A stretch of 64,000 bases of DNA. Source: Lachnospiraceae bacterium (lineage in GTDB: Bacteria; Bacillota; Clostridia; Lachnospirales; Lachnospiraceae). Position numbers and translations under genes: made by a program. The number at the start of each line of letters is the position of its first letter. The stretch's first letter is position 1. The notes below the pieces were generated by a model, which was given only the letters and a program-made list of their open reading frames with translations, searched no databases and had not been told where the DNA came from. This document shows positions 50,579 through 58,780 of the stretch, piece by piece. The stretch spans positions 1 to 64,000 of the forward strand of contig JAFLTB010000004.1 in assembly GCA_022510605.1 (NCBI GenBank). The letters run 5' to 3'.

Positions 50579-50614
50579 TTAATAATACTGCAAAAATTGT
50601 TTTACCTTTTTCAT
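50579..50614 (-). CDS. 11-aa micro-ORF / leader peptide
   Basis: MKKVKQFLQYY*, with AAGGAGG 5 nt upstream; 54 nt before the response-regulator start. Confidence 0.45.
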   Translation of the reverse strand: MKKVKQFLQYY

Positions 50615-50741
50615 AAAAACCTCCTTACACTTTGTATTCATACTAAATAACAAATTCAGGAATATTTTTCCTACAAAATTTATTTAACTATTTCATATTG
50701 GAAAATAAAAAATCTGCCCTCCCCCATTTAGCACGATAGCA

Positions 50742-50978
50742 CTAATTCAAAAGCAGTATCAGACCTGTCAGCATACAAAAGAAAACAATCATAACACCCT
50801 GAGAGATTCTCCGGGTCATAACCCGTCTCTGATATTTTTTTATAAGCTTTTGCATTCTCGCGCGAAAATCATCACTGACCTCTATCTTTTCCAGAAGACA
50901 AGAATTTGAAAGCAATACCTGCAGCTCCGCCTCATGAAAACGAATGACTGCCTCCCGCAGTATATCCTCACTGCTCAC
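50742..50978 (-). CDS. Small single-TM protein, putative anti-sigma factor
   Basis: Cytoplasmic N-terminus and C-terminal TM (ISQGVMIVFFCMLTGLILLL); overlaps the ECF sigma gene by 11 nt. Confidence 0.6.
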   Translation of the reverse strand: MSSEDILREAVIRFHEAELQVLLSNSCLLEKIEVSDDFRARMQKLIKKYQRRVMTRRISQGVMIVFFCMLTGLILLLN

Positions 50979-51507
50979 GAAGCAACACCTCCCTCAATTT
51001 TGCCTTTACCCGGTACAGGCGCATATCTACAGTCTTTGTTTTAATTCCCAGTGTCCTTCCTATTTCCTTGTAACTCATGCCATGATAATATCGCAAAATC
51101 AAAATATTTTTATCCTCTGTACTTAGTTTTAAAAGAGCCTGCTCCAATATGGCTATTTTTTCTTTCTGCAAAATGCCCTCCAGCAAATCCTCTCCGGAGG
51201 GAAGCAAATCGTCTTTAATTTCCATCACCGTCTCCCGGCGTCTTTCGTTTTGACGAATTACATTGATACAGGCATTTCGCGTTATGACTATACACAGGCT
51301 CAGCATATCCCTCTCGTTCATATTCCGATATTTATGATAATTTTTCGCCACCTTGGCAAAGACATCGTGCACAACATCTTCTGCATCCTGTTTGTTGTGC
51401 AGAATTCCCTGTGCAACATATAAAAGTTTTATATATATGTTTTCATATAATTTCTGGAAGGAGGCTTTATCTTCCGGGGTCTCTAGCAGCAAATACAAGT
51501 CTGTCAT
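50968..51507 (-). CDS. ECF-type RNA polymerase sigma factor
   Basis: LYVAQGILHNKQDAEDVVHDVFAKV...LSTEDKNILILRYYHGMSYKEIGRTLGIKTKTVDMRLYRVKAKLRE. Confidence 0.92.
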   Translation of the reverse strand: MTDLYLLLETPEDKASFQKLYENIYIKLLYVAQGILHNKQDAEDVVHDVFAKVAKNYHKYRNMNERDMLSLCIVITRNACINVIRQNERRRETVMEIKDDLLPSGEDLLEGILQKEKIAILEQALLKLSTEDKNILILRYYHGMSYKEIGRTLGIKTKTVDMRLYRVKAKLREVLLREQ

Positions 51508-51614
51508 CCCTCCCGCTCCTTTCTCATATTACAAAAAAGGGGCGGCTGAGAAACGCGCCCCTCTGAAAAACGCATAGCGTTTTCCGCTCCGCACAAGAGG
51601 AGTTTCTTATAAGA

Positions 51615-51643
51615 TAAGAGGCGGGAATCACTCCCGCCTCTTA
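51615..51643 (-). terminator. Terminator of the DUF6033-like operon
   Basis: TAAGAGGCGGGA-atcac-TCCCGCCTCTTA, 12-bp stem. Confidence 0.75.
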
Positions 51644-51656
51644 CAAAATACTTTAT

Positions 51657-52316
51657 TTAAATACTATAATCAAATCGGCTGCCACTGTCTCCCGTTTCTG
51701 CTTTCAGCGCATTCCAATCAATATCCTGTATTTTTTTCAGCAGTTCCTCTATGGAATCGGCACTTACCCGCGCCCGCTTTCGCTTTTCACTGGACGCCTT
51801 TTCTTCTCTTCTGCTTTCTCTGGTTTTTTCAATTTGCTCCTGACGTGATTCACTGATTTTTTCCAGTTCTGCAAAATAGGAAACATTGCCGTCCTTGTCA
51901 ATGGAAATCCCCAGCCGTGTCACCTGGCCGTCCTTCTCTCCTAACTGATTCTTTATCTCATTTAACTGAGAGGTGGCATTTTCAATGATTCCCATATACT
52001 TTTCCTTTGTCTCCTGGTCAGCTGCCATTTCCTCCAACAATTCCGGTTCAATCAGTACACTATATTCCTTGGTTCCCCGGGAAAGATATGCTGCCGCTTC
52101 CTCTTCTGTATCGTAATCTGCCACAATAAAATCCATATTACCATAGGTCTTTTGTAACTGTTGAAGCAGTTTCTTAGCCCGCTCACTTAACTGCACCGGC
52201 TCCTTTTTCTTTGTCTTATCCGTTTTGCTGTTCTTTGTCTTTTCTGCTTCCTTTGGATTCTTCAGTTTGCTCTCAAACAAACTTTGATACGTATTAAATC
52301 CTCCAATTCGATTCAT
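51657..52316 (-). CDS. DUF6033-like protein
   Basis: MNRIGGFNTYQSLFESKL...SERAKKLLQQLQKTYGNMDFIVADYDTEEEAAAYLSRGTKEYSVLIEPELLEEMA...GSRFDYSI. Confidence 0.7.
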   Translation of the reverse strand: MNRIGGFNTYQSLFESKLKNPKEAEKTKNSKTDKTKKKEPVQLSERAKKLLQQLQKTYGNMDFIVADYDTEEEAAAYLSRGTKEYSVLIEPELLEEMAADQETKEKYMGIIENATSQLNEIKNQLGEKDGQVTRLGISIDKDGNVSYFAELEKISESRQEQIEKTRESRREEKASSEKRKRARVSADSIEELLKKIQDIDWNALKAETGDSGSRFDYSI

Positions 52317-52472
52317 ATTATTGCCCTCCTTTGCAATTTATCCACATATGTATAATATATATCGGCACTTTTTTCCTAAAAAATATAGCCTCCTGTCAAA
52401 CAAACACGATAAATTCTTTTATGCCAAAAAAACTGTGTAATGGAAACCAGGTCCCATTACACAGCCTCGTTG

Positions 52473-53033
52473 TCATATACGAATGTCGATGTTGCGATAA
52501 TACTTCTCTTCCTCAGTCAATTTCCTGGCCATCTCGGATTGTTCCTCCGCTGTCTGGGTCAGTTCCTTTTCGGTAAGCTCCTCTGTCATCTCTTCGGTCA
52601 ATTCTTCCATGATTTCGGTGCTTTCCTCCAGCGCCTCGGTCAGAGCGCCCTTGCTGTCCTCGGTTCCCATTGCCTCCTCGGCCATCTCTTTCTGTCTTTC
52701 CTCTGCTGTCTTTGGCTCCAGTTTCTCTGCTGCCTCGGCAATCTTCTCTCCCTGCTCTCTTGCCTCGTCCAGCATGTGCCACATCTGGGAATTATTATAC
52801 TCTTCCTTTGCCGCCGCAATCTGGTCCTCATAGGCATGGAACATTTCCAGTTTTTTTGCAACGTCTTCGACGCTATCGCATTTCATATCTTTCAGGCTTT
52901 CCTTTTTGGATTCCCAATAGACCACCTGATTTTCGCATTTTTGCTGGCGTTCCATTTTCTCCTGGGTACTTTTCAGTCCCCCCATGGGGAACCCCGGGAA
53001 AAGCCCGGTTCCGCCAGAAAAACTAATATTCAT
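52473..53033 (-). CDS. Glu-rich coiled-coil protein of the FliD-like cluster
   Basis: MNISFSGGTGLFPGFPMGGLKSTQEKMERQQKCENQ...; terminates ...YYRNIDIRI. Confidence 0.7.
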   Translation of the reverse strand: MNISFSGGTGLFPGFPMGGLKSTQEKMERQQKCENQVVYWESKKESLKDMKCDSVEDVAKKLEMFHAYEDQIAAAKEEYNNSQMWHMLDEAREQGEKIAEAAEKLEPKTAEERQKEMAEEAMGTEDSKGALTEALEESTEIMEELTEEMTEELTEKELTQTAEEQSEMARKLTEEEKYYRNIDIRI

Positions 53034-53052
53034 GACGCCATCACCTTCCTAT

Positions 53053-53106
53053 CGGAATGTTATACTCCCTTGGAATGCTATGCTTTCCTGGAAAGTTATA
53101 CTTCCT
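53053..53106. repeat. Three contiguous degenerate 18-bp direct repeats
   Basis: CGGAATGTTATACTCCCT / TGGAATGCTATGCTTTCC / TGGAAAGTTATACTTCCT. Confidence 0.6.
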
Positions 53107-53842
53107 TGTCCACTTTGTCAGATGCCAGCTGTGACAAAACATTGGAATACGTGCCCGTCTTTGTGTAGGTTCCATTGGCTCTTGCTGCTGCATTTATAAT
53201 GTTTCCTGCCTTCTTGGCAATCTGGGCTGCCATGGAATTGTGTCCGGTAAAGAGAGTCTTCAAATCGTTGATGTCTGCACTGTTCAATTTATCTTTGTCA
53301 ATTTCCAGCTTGTTGCCTGCAGTAACGGTAATGCCCACTTTTTCCAAGAGTTTGGAAGAAGCTCCTACCTTGCCAGTCATCCACACTGCCTCGCGCAGAA
53401 TGTCCTTCGTATCGGATTCACCGGTTTTTTCTACTAATTTGTTGTAGGCATTTGCAAAATTTTCCACTGCCTTGGCAATGGCGTCTCTGTCATAATCCTC
53501 TACCTCGATTTCCTCGCCGGTCTCTTCATCCTTTTTCTTTATTTTCTTCTTTTCCCACAGGGAACTATCCATCAAAGTTTCCACGGATTTTTTCAAGTCC
53601 TCTGCATAGCCCTTTGTCAGGGTCAGGTTAGCGGAAGAATCTCCGGACTCGGATGTTTTCTGCTGAGCATAATATGCCTTCAACAGTTTTTTGTAACTGC
53701 CATTCCGAATGGCGGTGTAATCTCCCAGCACATTTCCTGCTCCGGAAGAACTGCTTCCCCCTACGGAACCAAAAAGCGCAGAATAATCTGGCGTGGAATC
53801 CCATGGGTTTGCATAATCACTAAAATTGTTAATTTCTGACAT
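53096..53842 (-). CDS. FliD C-terminal-domain-like protein (non-flagellar context)
   Basis: LKKSVETLMDSSLWEKKK...DAIAKAVENFANAYNKLVEKTGES...LLEKVGITVTAGNKLEIDKDKLNSADINDLKTLFTG, resembling FliD/HAP2 C-terminus. Confidence 0.65.
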   Translation of the reverse strand: MSEINNFSDYANPWDSTPDYSALFGSVGGSSSSGAGNVLGDYTAIRNGSYKKLLKAYYAQQKTSESGDSSANLTLTKGYAEDLKKSVETLMDSSLWEKKKIKKKDEETGEEIEVEDYDRDAIAKAVENFANAYNKLVEKTGESDTKDILREAVWMTGKVGASSKLLEKVGITVTAGNKLEIDKDKLNSADINDLKTLFTGHNSMAAQIAKKAGNIINAAARANGTYTKTGTYSNVLSQLASDKVDKEV

Positions 53843-53983
53843 GTTATCAACCTTCCTTTCTGTTTTTCTGCAGGTACCTGTCATACCCGCAGCTACCTCC
53901 ATGTATTTGTCTTTTAGTTCTATAAACAGCCGGCATTCCCGCCTGATAATTCAGACAGAAATTTCTGGCGTTGAACCCTGTTT

Positions 53984-55237
53984 CTACAGTAGATACTGGC
54001 AAAGCCAGTTCTCCCAAGTCTCCCCGCTGTCAATGTAGGGAATTTCCATATCCTCTGTATTTTCACAGTAATCAATATACACGGCATTTCCGCCGCCTCC
54101 TATACCGGGCACTTTATAATAACTTCCAAAACCAAGGAAAAATGCCTGGCTGGTAATATGGTTTTTCTCCAGCACCGCATTCATGGCCTGACGGTCAATA
54201 TAAATCCGGTCCGACTCAATGGTAATAGCCCTGGCAAGTCCCGGTTCCTCCATTCCGTTTATCAATAGCGCTTTTGCGGTGTCGTTATAAAGCATAAGTT
54301 CTTCCATCCGGGTATACTGCGGATAGGAGACCTGCTCTATTCCCCAAATCGTCCCAGATAATGCCAGTATGCCGGCTAAACACAAGCCAGCTGCCTGGAA
54401 TCTTTTATAAGGATTAAACTGTACTACCCGCTCCATCCGTTTTTTGATGTTCCGGTAATCTGTCTCTCCTGCCAGTGCAACAGAATTGTGCAGAGCCGCA
54501 GGAGTTGTTTCCTGTAACAGCCGCAGACTCTTTAGTAAAAGCCCGCCATACTCATATGCGGTTTGACCGCTTCTTTGTATCGTAACCCGGTCACATATAT
54601 CCTCCATATCCTGGCGAAAGTATTTTGTACAATAACCAAGCAGGAGGTTGGGCCAGAGTATTACCCGAATTATATCCCACAGCAGATACAGCCACAAATG
54701 CCCCAATCGGATATGCACCCTCTCATGGAACAGAACCGTCTGCAGTTCCTCCTCTGTCAGATTCTCACACATTGTCTCCGGTACGACAATCCGTGGCCGG
54801 AACAATCCTGTCGTAAAGGGCGATACTGACACATCGCAGACAAAAATATGGCTTCCCGCCACCTCCCTTTTTTCCAGCTTTCGGACAAATCTTCTAAGCT
54901 TCCAGCGCCGATATAAAAGAAATCCGCCAAATACCAAAACTCCCAGCATATAGATTCGCCCCAGCCAGGGGCTCCCTACACTGGCAGAGTGCCACCAGTA
55001 AAACAGGCGGACGCCCATGGGGCTCTCATAGAAAAACCGAAGCTTTCCTACAAATAATGCCGGTATCAGCAGACACCAGAGCATGCCACGGCCGAAAATC
55101 TGCTTTTTCAACAACGTCCTCCGCAAAAGCAAAATCAGCACCGTTACAAATACTGAAAGAGCAATACAGCGGCCTGCCTTCACAACAAGATACGTGGCGC
55201 AAAAATCCAGCATCTTTAATAATGCCTCTGCTGTCAT
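53984..55237 (-). CDS. BlaR1/MecR1-type M56 metallopeptidase sensor
   Basis: SPFTTGLFRPRIVVPETM...LQTVLFHERVHIRLGHLWLYLLWDIIRVILWPNLLLGY (HExxH). Confidence 0.88.
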   Translation of the reverse strand: MTAEALLKMLDFCATYLVVKAGRCIALSVFVTVLILLLRRTLLKKQIFGRGMLWCLLIPALFVGKLRFFYESPMGVRLFYWWHSASVGSPWLGRIYMLGVLVFGGFLLYRRWKLRRFVRKLEKREVAGSHIFVCDVSVSPFTTGLFRPRIVVPETMCENLTEEELQTVLFHERVHIRLGHLWLYLLWDIIRVILWPNLLLGYCTKYFRQDMEDICDRVTIQRSGQTAYEYGGLLLKSLRLLQETTPAALHNSVALAGETDYRNIKKRMERVVQFNPYKRFQAAGLCLAGILALSGTIWGIEQVSYPQYTRMEELMLYNDTAKALLINGMEEPGLARAITIESDRIYIDRQAMNAVLEKNHITSQAFFLGFGSYYKVPGIGGGGNAVYIDYCENTEDMEIPYIDSGETWENWLCQYLL

Positions 55238-55635
55238 TGGCGCTCACTTCCCCTGCTCTGTTCAAGGATTGCCTCCAGTTCCTCAATCTGCTCATCTGTC
55301 AACGGCCCGCTCTGAAGCAGTGCCGCCAGCGCATTGGCTGGATTTCCGGAAAAATAACTGTCAACAAATTTCCGACTTTTCTCCCGCAGACACTCCTCTT
55401 TGGACTTTACTGTAAAATAATGATAAATCCTGGCGTCCTTCTTGTCAATGGTATAATCAATAATCTCTTTCTTATACAGACGGTTCATCAGTACCCGGAC
55501 GGTCTTGGCCGACATTTTCCGACTTCTCTGCACCCGCTTAATAACCTCAATAGAGGTCAGGGGAACACTGCTTTCCCAGAGCACTTCCATTACCAGCCAT
55601 TCGCTTTCGCTGGGCATTCTTTCGTCTTTACTCAT
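55234..55635 (-). CDS. BlaI/MecI family transcriptional regulator
   Basis: MPSESEWLVMEVLWESSVPLTSIEVIKRVQRSRKMSAKTVRVLMNRLYKKEII. Confidence 0.92.
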   Translation of the reverse strand: MSKDERMPSESEWLVMEVLWESSVPLTSIEVIKRVQRSRKMSAKTVRVLMNRLYKKEIIDYTIDKKDARIYHYFTVKSKEECLREKSRKFVDSYFSGNPANALAALLQSGPLTDEQIEELEAILEQSRGSERQ

Positions 55636-55716
55636 CGGGTTATCCTCCGATTTTTCATATCTTATATTATATATCGGATAACATTTGTTGTTTGTTTAGC
55701 AGTAATTTCAATTTTT

Positions 55717-56418
55717 TTACAACCGCACATCTACCGGTGTATATTCCGTTTTCCCGTCCGTCTCCTCATTCTCAGCCGCTTTTTGCAAATCCGATTCATC
55801 CTCGTCTGGAGAAGAATTTACCTCTGACATCTGCTTTCCGGCCTGGACAAGGTTCTTTATCTGGGTGCCCCCGGCGTCCACAGCCCTCTGCTCCATATCC
55901 GCTAACGCCTTTTCCTTGTCCTCCATATCGGCGCCCCGGCTCTTATCCTGGGCAATTTCCGATTTCAGGATACGGGCCTGGCCCTCCAGTCTGCCCTTCA
56001 CCTGACCCTGCACCTGGGCCCGGTCCATGGCCGTGTCAGCGGAAATCATAGCCTGCATGCCCTCTTCTGATATTCCTATAGAAACACCTTTATCGTCATT
56101 TGCGCTTTTGTCCGTCCGTTTACCACCCAGCATATCCTCCATGGAGGTTCCTTTTGCCTGCTGGCTCTCCCGGCGCATTTCTATCTGGTATGCCCGCAGC
56201 TGGTTTTCCAAATCCGTTATCTGCTGGTTGATTTCCTTGCGCCTTTCCATTTTCTGCTCCATGCTTAAATTTTTATCCGAAGATACTTCCTGCAGTTTCT
56301 TCTGGGCCGCAGCAATCTGTCTCTCAAGGCTTCTTGTGGTGGCATCCCCGCCGCCAAAGCCTCCTACACCCCCAGAAGTGTTTGAATCGGCCATTCCGGC
56401 CCCCTGTATTTTCATCAT
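55717..56418 (-). CDS. FlxA-like protein
   Basis: RSLERQIAAAQKKLQEVSSDKNLSMEQKMERRKEINQQITDLENQLRAYQIEMRRE (FlxA-like pattern); terminates ...EYTPVDVRL. Confidence 0.75.
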   Translation of the reverse strand: MMKIQGAGMADSNTSGGVGGFGGGDATTRSLERQIAAAQKKLQEVSSDKNLSMEQKMERRKEINQQITDLENQLRAYQIEMRRESQQAKGTSMEDMLGGKRTDKSANDDKGVSIGISEEGMQAMISADTAMDRAQVQGQVKGRLEGQARILKSEIAQDKSRGADMEDKEKALADMEQRAVDAGGTQIKNLVQAGKQMSEVNSSPDEDESDLQKAAENEETDGKTEYTPVDVRL

Positions 56419-56489
56419 TGTATCGGACCCCTTTCCTGATAAGTTTGTATAGCCTATATCGGGCGGAAATAAGGCGAACCAAAGGGAAA

Positions 56490-56519
56490 TGTTGCGAACC
56501 GACGGATTTTTGTTGCGAA
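56490..56519 (-). promoter_or_regulatory. LytTR-like direct-repeat site upstream of the FlxA-like gene
   Basis: Plus strand TGTTGCGAA-N12-TGTTGCGAA: two exact 9-mers, 21-bp period. Confidence 0.6.
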
Positions 56520-56520
56520 A

Positions 56521-57897
56521 TCATGCCAGCATCAATAATACTGTCAGCCCAAAGTGCCCATCGCCATATGTGATGTCCACTGTCCCATGATATTTTTCTG
56601 CCACCCTCTGAATATTGGAAAGGCCGATTCCATGTCCTTCCTCCGGCTTGGTGGTAACCGGCAGTCCCCGCTCCCTATCCCATACTATGCTCCCGTCAAA
56701 GGTATTGTCAATCTCTATCAGATACGCCTTTTTCCTGCAATGAGAGACAAGGGAAATTACAGGGCTTTCGTATGCTCTCGATGCCTCAATGGCGTTATCC
56801 AGTGCATTGTTCAAAATTACGCTGATATCGAAGGCATTGACCTCTGTATGCTCTGGATAATAAAACTGGCACTGGAAGGAAATACCATATCCTTCTGCCA
56901 GTCGTTTCTTTTCCCGCAAAATAACATCTGCCACCGGGTTTCCGCTATGGAGCCCGGACGGCACCTCCTGACTCTTGTTTTGCAGTTCCGCTACATATCG
57001 GCCGGCCTCCTCATAGGCCCCTTTTTCATACAATCCCTCCAGTGCCATAAGGTGGTTTTTCATGTCGTGTTTCATACTGCGCATATCGTCATAAAAGGTT
57101 TCCACCTCCCGGATATGCCGCTTCATTTCCTCTATCTGTCCCTGCAGTTGTTCTGCCTGCTTCTGCTCTCTAATACCGGCTTTCATTTTCTGAAACACCG
57201 CCGTCATAACCAAAATAGCAGCCGCCGAGGCCACACAGTACAATACCATCAGCCACTGATAACCGCCATACCAATCATAGGAACTCTGTCCCGTGGCACT
57301 CTCATAGGCCTCGCTGTTATATAGTAATAATTGATAACAGAGCACCACCGACAGGCAGGGACAGAGCATGATAACCAGCTCCCCCTTGGACATGCGGGCT
57401 CTTTTATCGATATACACCCGATGGAACATCCCCACGGTAAAATCCAGACAAACCATACATATAAGATTTTCTGCCAGAAAAACGCCCATCAGCTTCCACC
57501 AGTCAATCCAACGGTCCCCGGTGGTGTAGGGAAGTAAAAACACATAGTGGTATAAATTAGCGGACAGGCAGGAGGCTATTTTTGCAATCAGCCAGCGAAA
57601 GGAGAAAAATACCGCCGCCAGATACATTTTCTGCCAGATATTTTCACGCTCCAGCCCATGCATGAGAAAAAAGGCTGCCAGACATCCCAGACCGTAAGCC
57701 AAAAATCCGCTGATAACATATGAAATGACATACAATAGAAGGATGGTAAGATAATACACTCCCCCCACCATCCTGGCATGGCGTTTTTCACGCAAAAAGG
57801 GCCTGATAAAATAAACAAACAGCATACTGATGACGACTTGCATCATTAGTATGCTTCCATAGGTGCCCGCCGCATAATACAGTTCAGGATTTTCCAT
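56521..57897 (-). CDS. GHKL-domain sensor histidine kinase
   Basis: SMKHDMKNHLMALEGLYEKG...ISVILNNALDNAIEASRAY...GHGIGLSNIQRVAEKYHG. Confidence 0.92.
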   Translation of the reverse strand: MENPELYYAAGTYGSILMMQVVISMLFVYFIRPFLREKRHARMVGGVYYLTILLLYVISYVISGFLAYGLGCLAAFFLMHGLERENIWQKMYLAAVFFSFRWLIAKIASCLSANLYHYVFLLPYTTGDRWIDWWKLMGVFLAENLICMVCLDFTVGMFHRVYIDKRARMSKGELVIMLCPCLSVVLCYQLLLYNSEAYESATGQSSYDWYGGYQWLMVLYCVASAAAILVMTAVFQKMKAGIREQKQAEQLQGQIEEMKRHIREVETFYDDMRSMKHDMKNHLMALEGLYEKGAYEEAGRYVAELQNKSQEVPSGLHSGNPVADVILREKKRLAEGYGISFQCQFYYPEHTEVNAFDISVILNNALDNAIEASRAYESPVISLVSHCRKKAYLIEIDNTFDGSIVWDRERGLPVTTKPEEGHGIGLSNIQRVAEKYHGTVDITYGDGHFGLTVLLMLA

Positions 57898-58618
57898 CTC
57901 CTGCTTCCTCCTCCCGGATATACCTCAGATACTGCCGGACAAATTCTGCATACTTCTGTCTGGCAATGGGTACGAAAGCGCCGTTTTCCAGCCAGAGCGC
58001 AGCTGAATCGTATTTATCAATATATTGAAGATTTACCAGATAGGAGCGGTGCACCCTGAAAAATCCAGAACCGGCCAGTTTCTCCAGGGCAGACAACTTC
58101 CCATAGTATTCTGTATCCGAATTTTTTCGGTGAAGCATTACCTTCCGGTTAAATACCTCTGCATAGACAATATCCTCCCAGTTGACCCGGATGTGCTCAC
58201 TGCCGCTCTTAACCAGCAGACAATGAGATTTCCTCTGTGCTTCTTCCGATGGCTCCTTTGCCGCGGACAACCGGCTCTTCGCCATGGCCAGCACCTCCCG
58301 GAATTTTTCCATGGAAAGTGGTTTTACCAGATAGTGAAAGGCCCCCACGTCAAAGGATTGGAAGACATATTCCTCCAGGGCGGTAATAAATATAAGAAGT
58401 CCCTCCGGGTTTTTCCGGCGCAGTTCCCTGGCCGTCTCTATTCCATTTTTCCCCGGCATCTGAATATCCAGAAAGAGCAGTTCAAAGCCCTCTTCTTCCC
58501 GCAATAATTCCTCCCCCGAGGGAAAGGAAAGAATCTCCGCTGTGGGAAACTGCTCTCCCACCTTCCCTGCAATAAAGTCTCGTATTTCCTTTTCATCATC
58601 GCAGATTGCAATCCTCAT
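57884..58618 (-). CDS. LytTR-type response regulator
   Basis: MRIAICDDEKEIRDFIAGKV...ELLFLDIQMPGKNGIETARELR...; LytTR HIRVNWEDIVYAEVFNRKVMLH...FFRVHRSYLVNLQYI. Confidence 0.92.
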   Translation of the reverse strand: MRIAICDDEKEIRDFIAGKVGEQFPTAEILSFPSGEELLREEEGFELLFLDIQMPGKNGIETARELRRKNPEGLLIFITALEEYVFQSFDVGAFHYLVKPLSMEKFREVLAMAKSRLSAAKEPSEEAQRKSHCLLVKSGSEHIRVNWEDIVYAEVFNRKVMLHRKNSDTEYYGKLSALEKLAGSGFFRVHRSYLVNLQYIDKYDSAALWLENGAFVPIARQKYAEFVRQYLRYIREEEAGDGKS

Positions 58619-58745
58619 ATTTTCCCTCGCTTCCAGCATAACGATGCCAATTTGCTGTCTCCACCATGCCGCCGGATGGCGCAAACGGTAAACCTCCATT
58701 TTTCGTCTATTATATCGGAATCCGAAAAAATAAGCGACAGGAAAA

Positions 58746-58775
58746 TGTTGTAAACGGGAGGGTTTTTGATGTGAG
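58746..58775 (-). promoter_or_regulatory. Second copy of the LytTR-like element, upstream of the response regulator
   Basis: TGTTGTAAACGGGAGGGTTTTTGATGTGAG; 21/30 ungapped identity to 56490-56519. Confidence 0.5.
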
Positions 58776-58780
58776 TGGTG

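Noticed and set aside
52440-53168. 242-aa and other plus-strand ORFs (Leu/Phe-rich)
   Set aside because: Mirror of the Glu/Lys-rich coiled-coil gene on the minus strand; GAG/GAA codons read as CTC/TTC antisense.
55057-55827. 256-aa plus-strand ORF
   Set aside because: Antisense to BlaR1/BlaI-like genes, which have strong family motifs.
56554-57324. 256-aa plus-strand ORF
   Set aside because: Antisense to the GHKL kinase.
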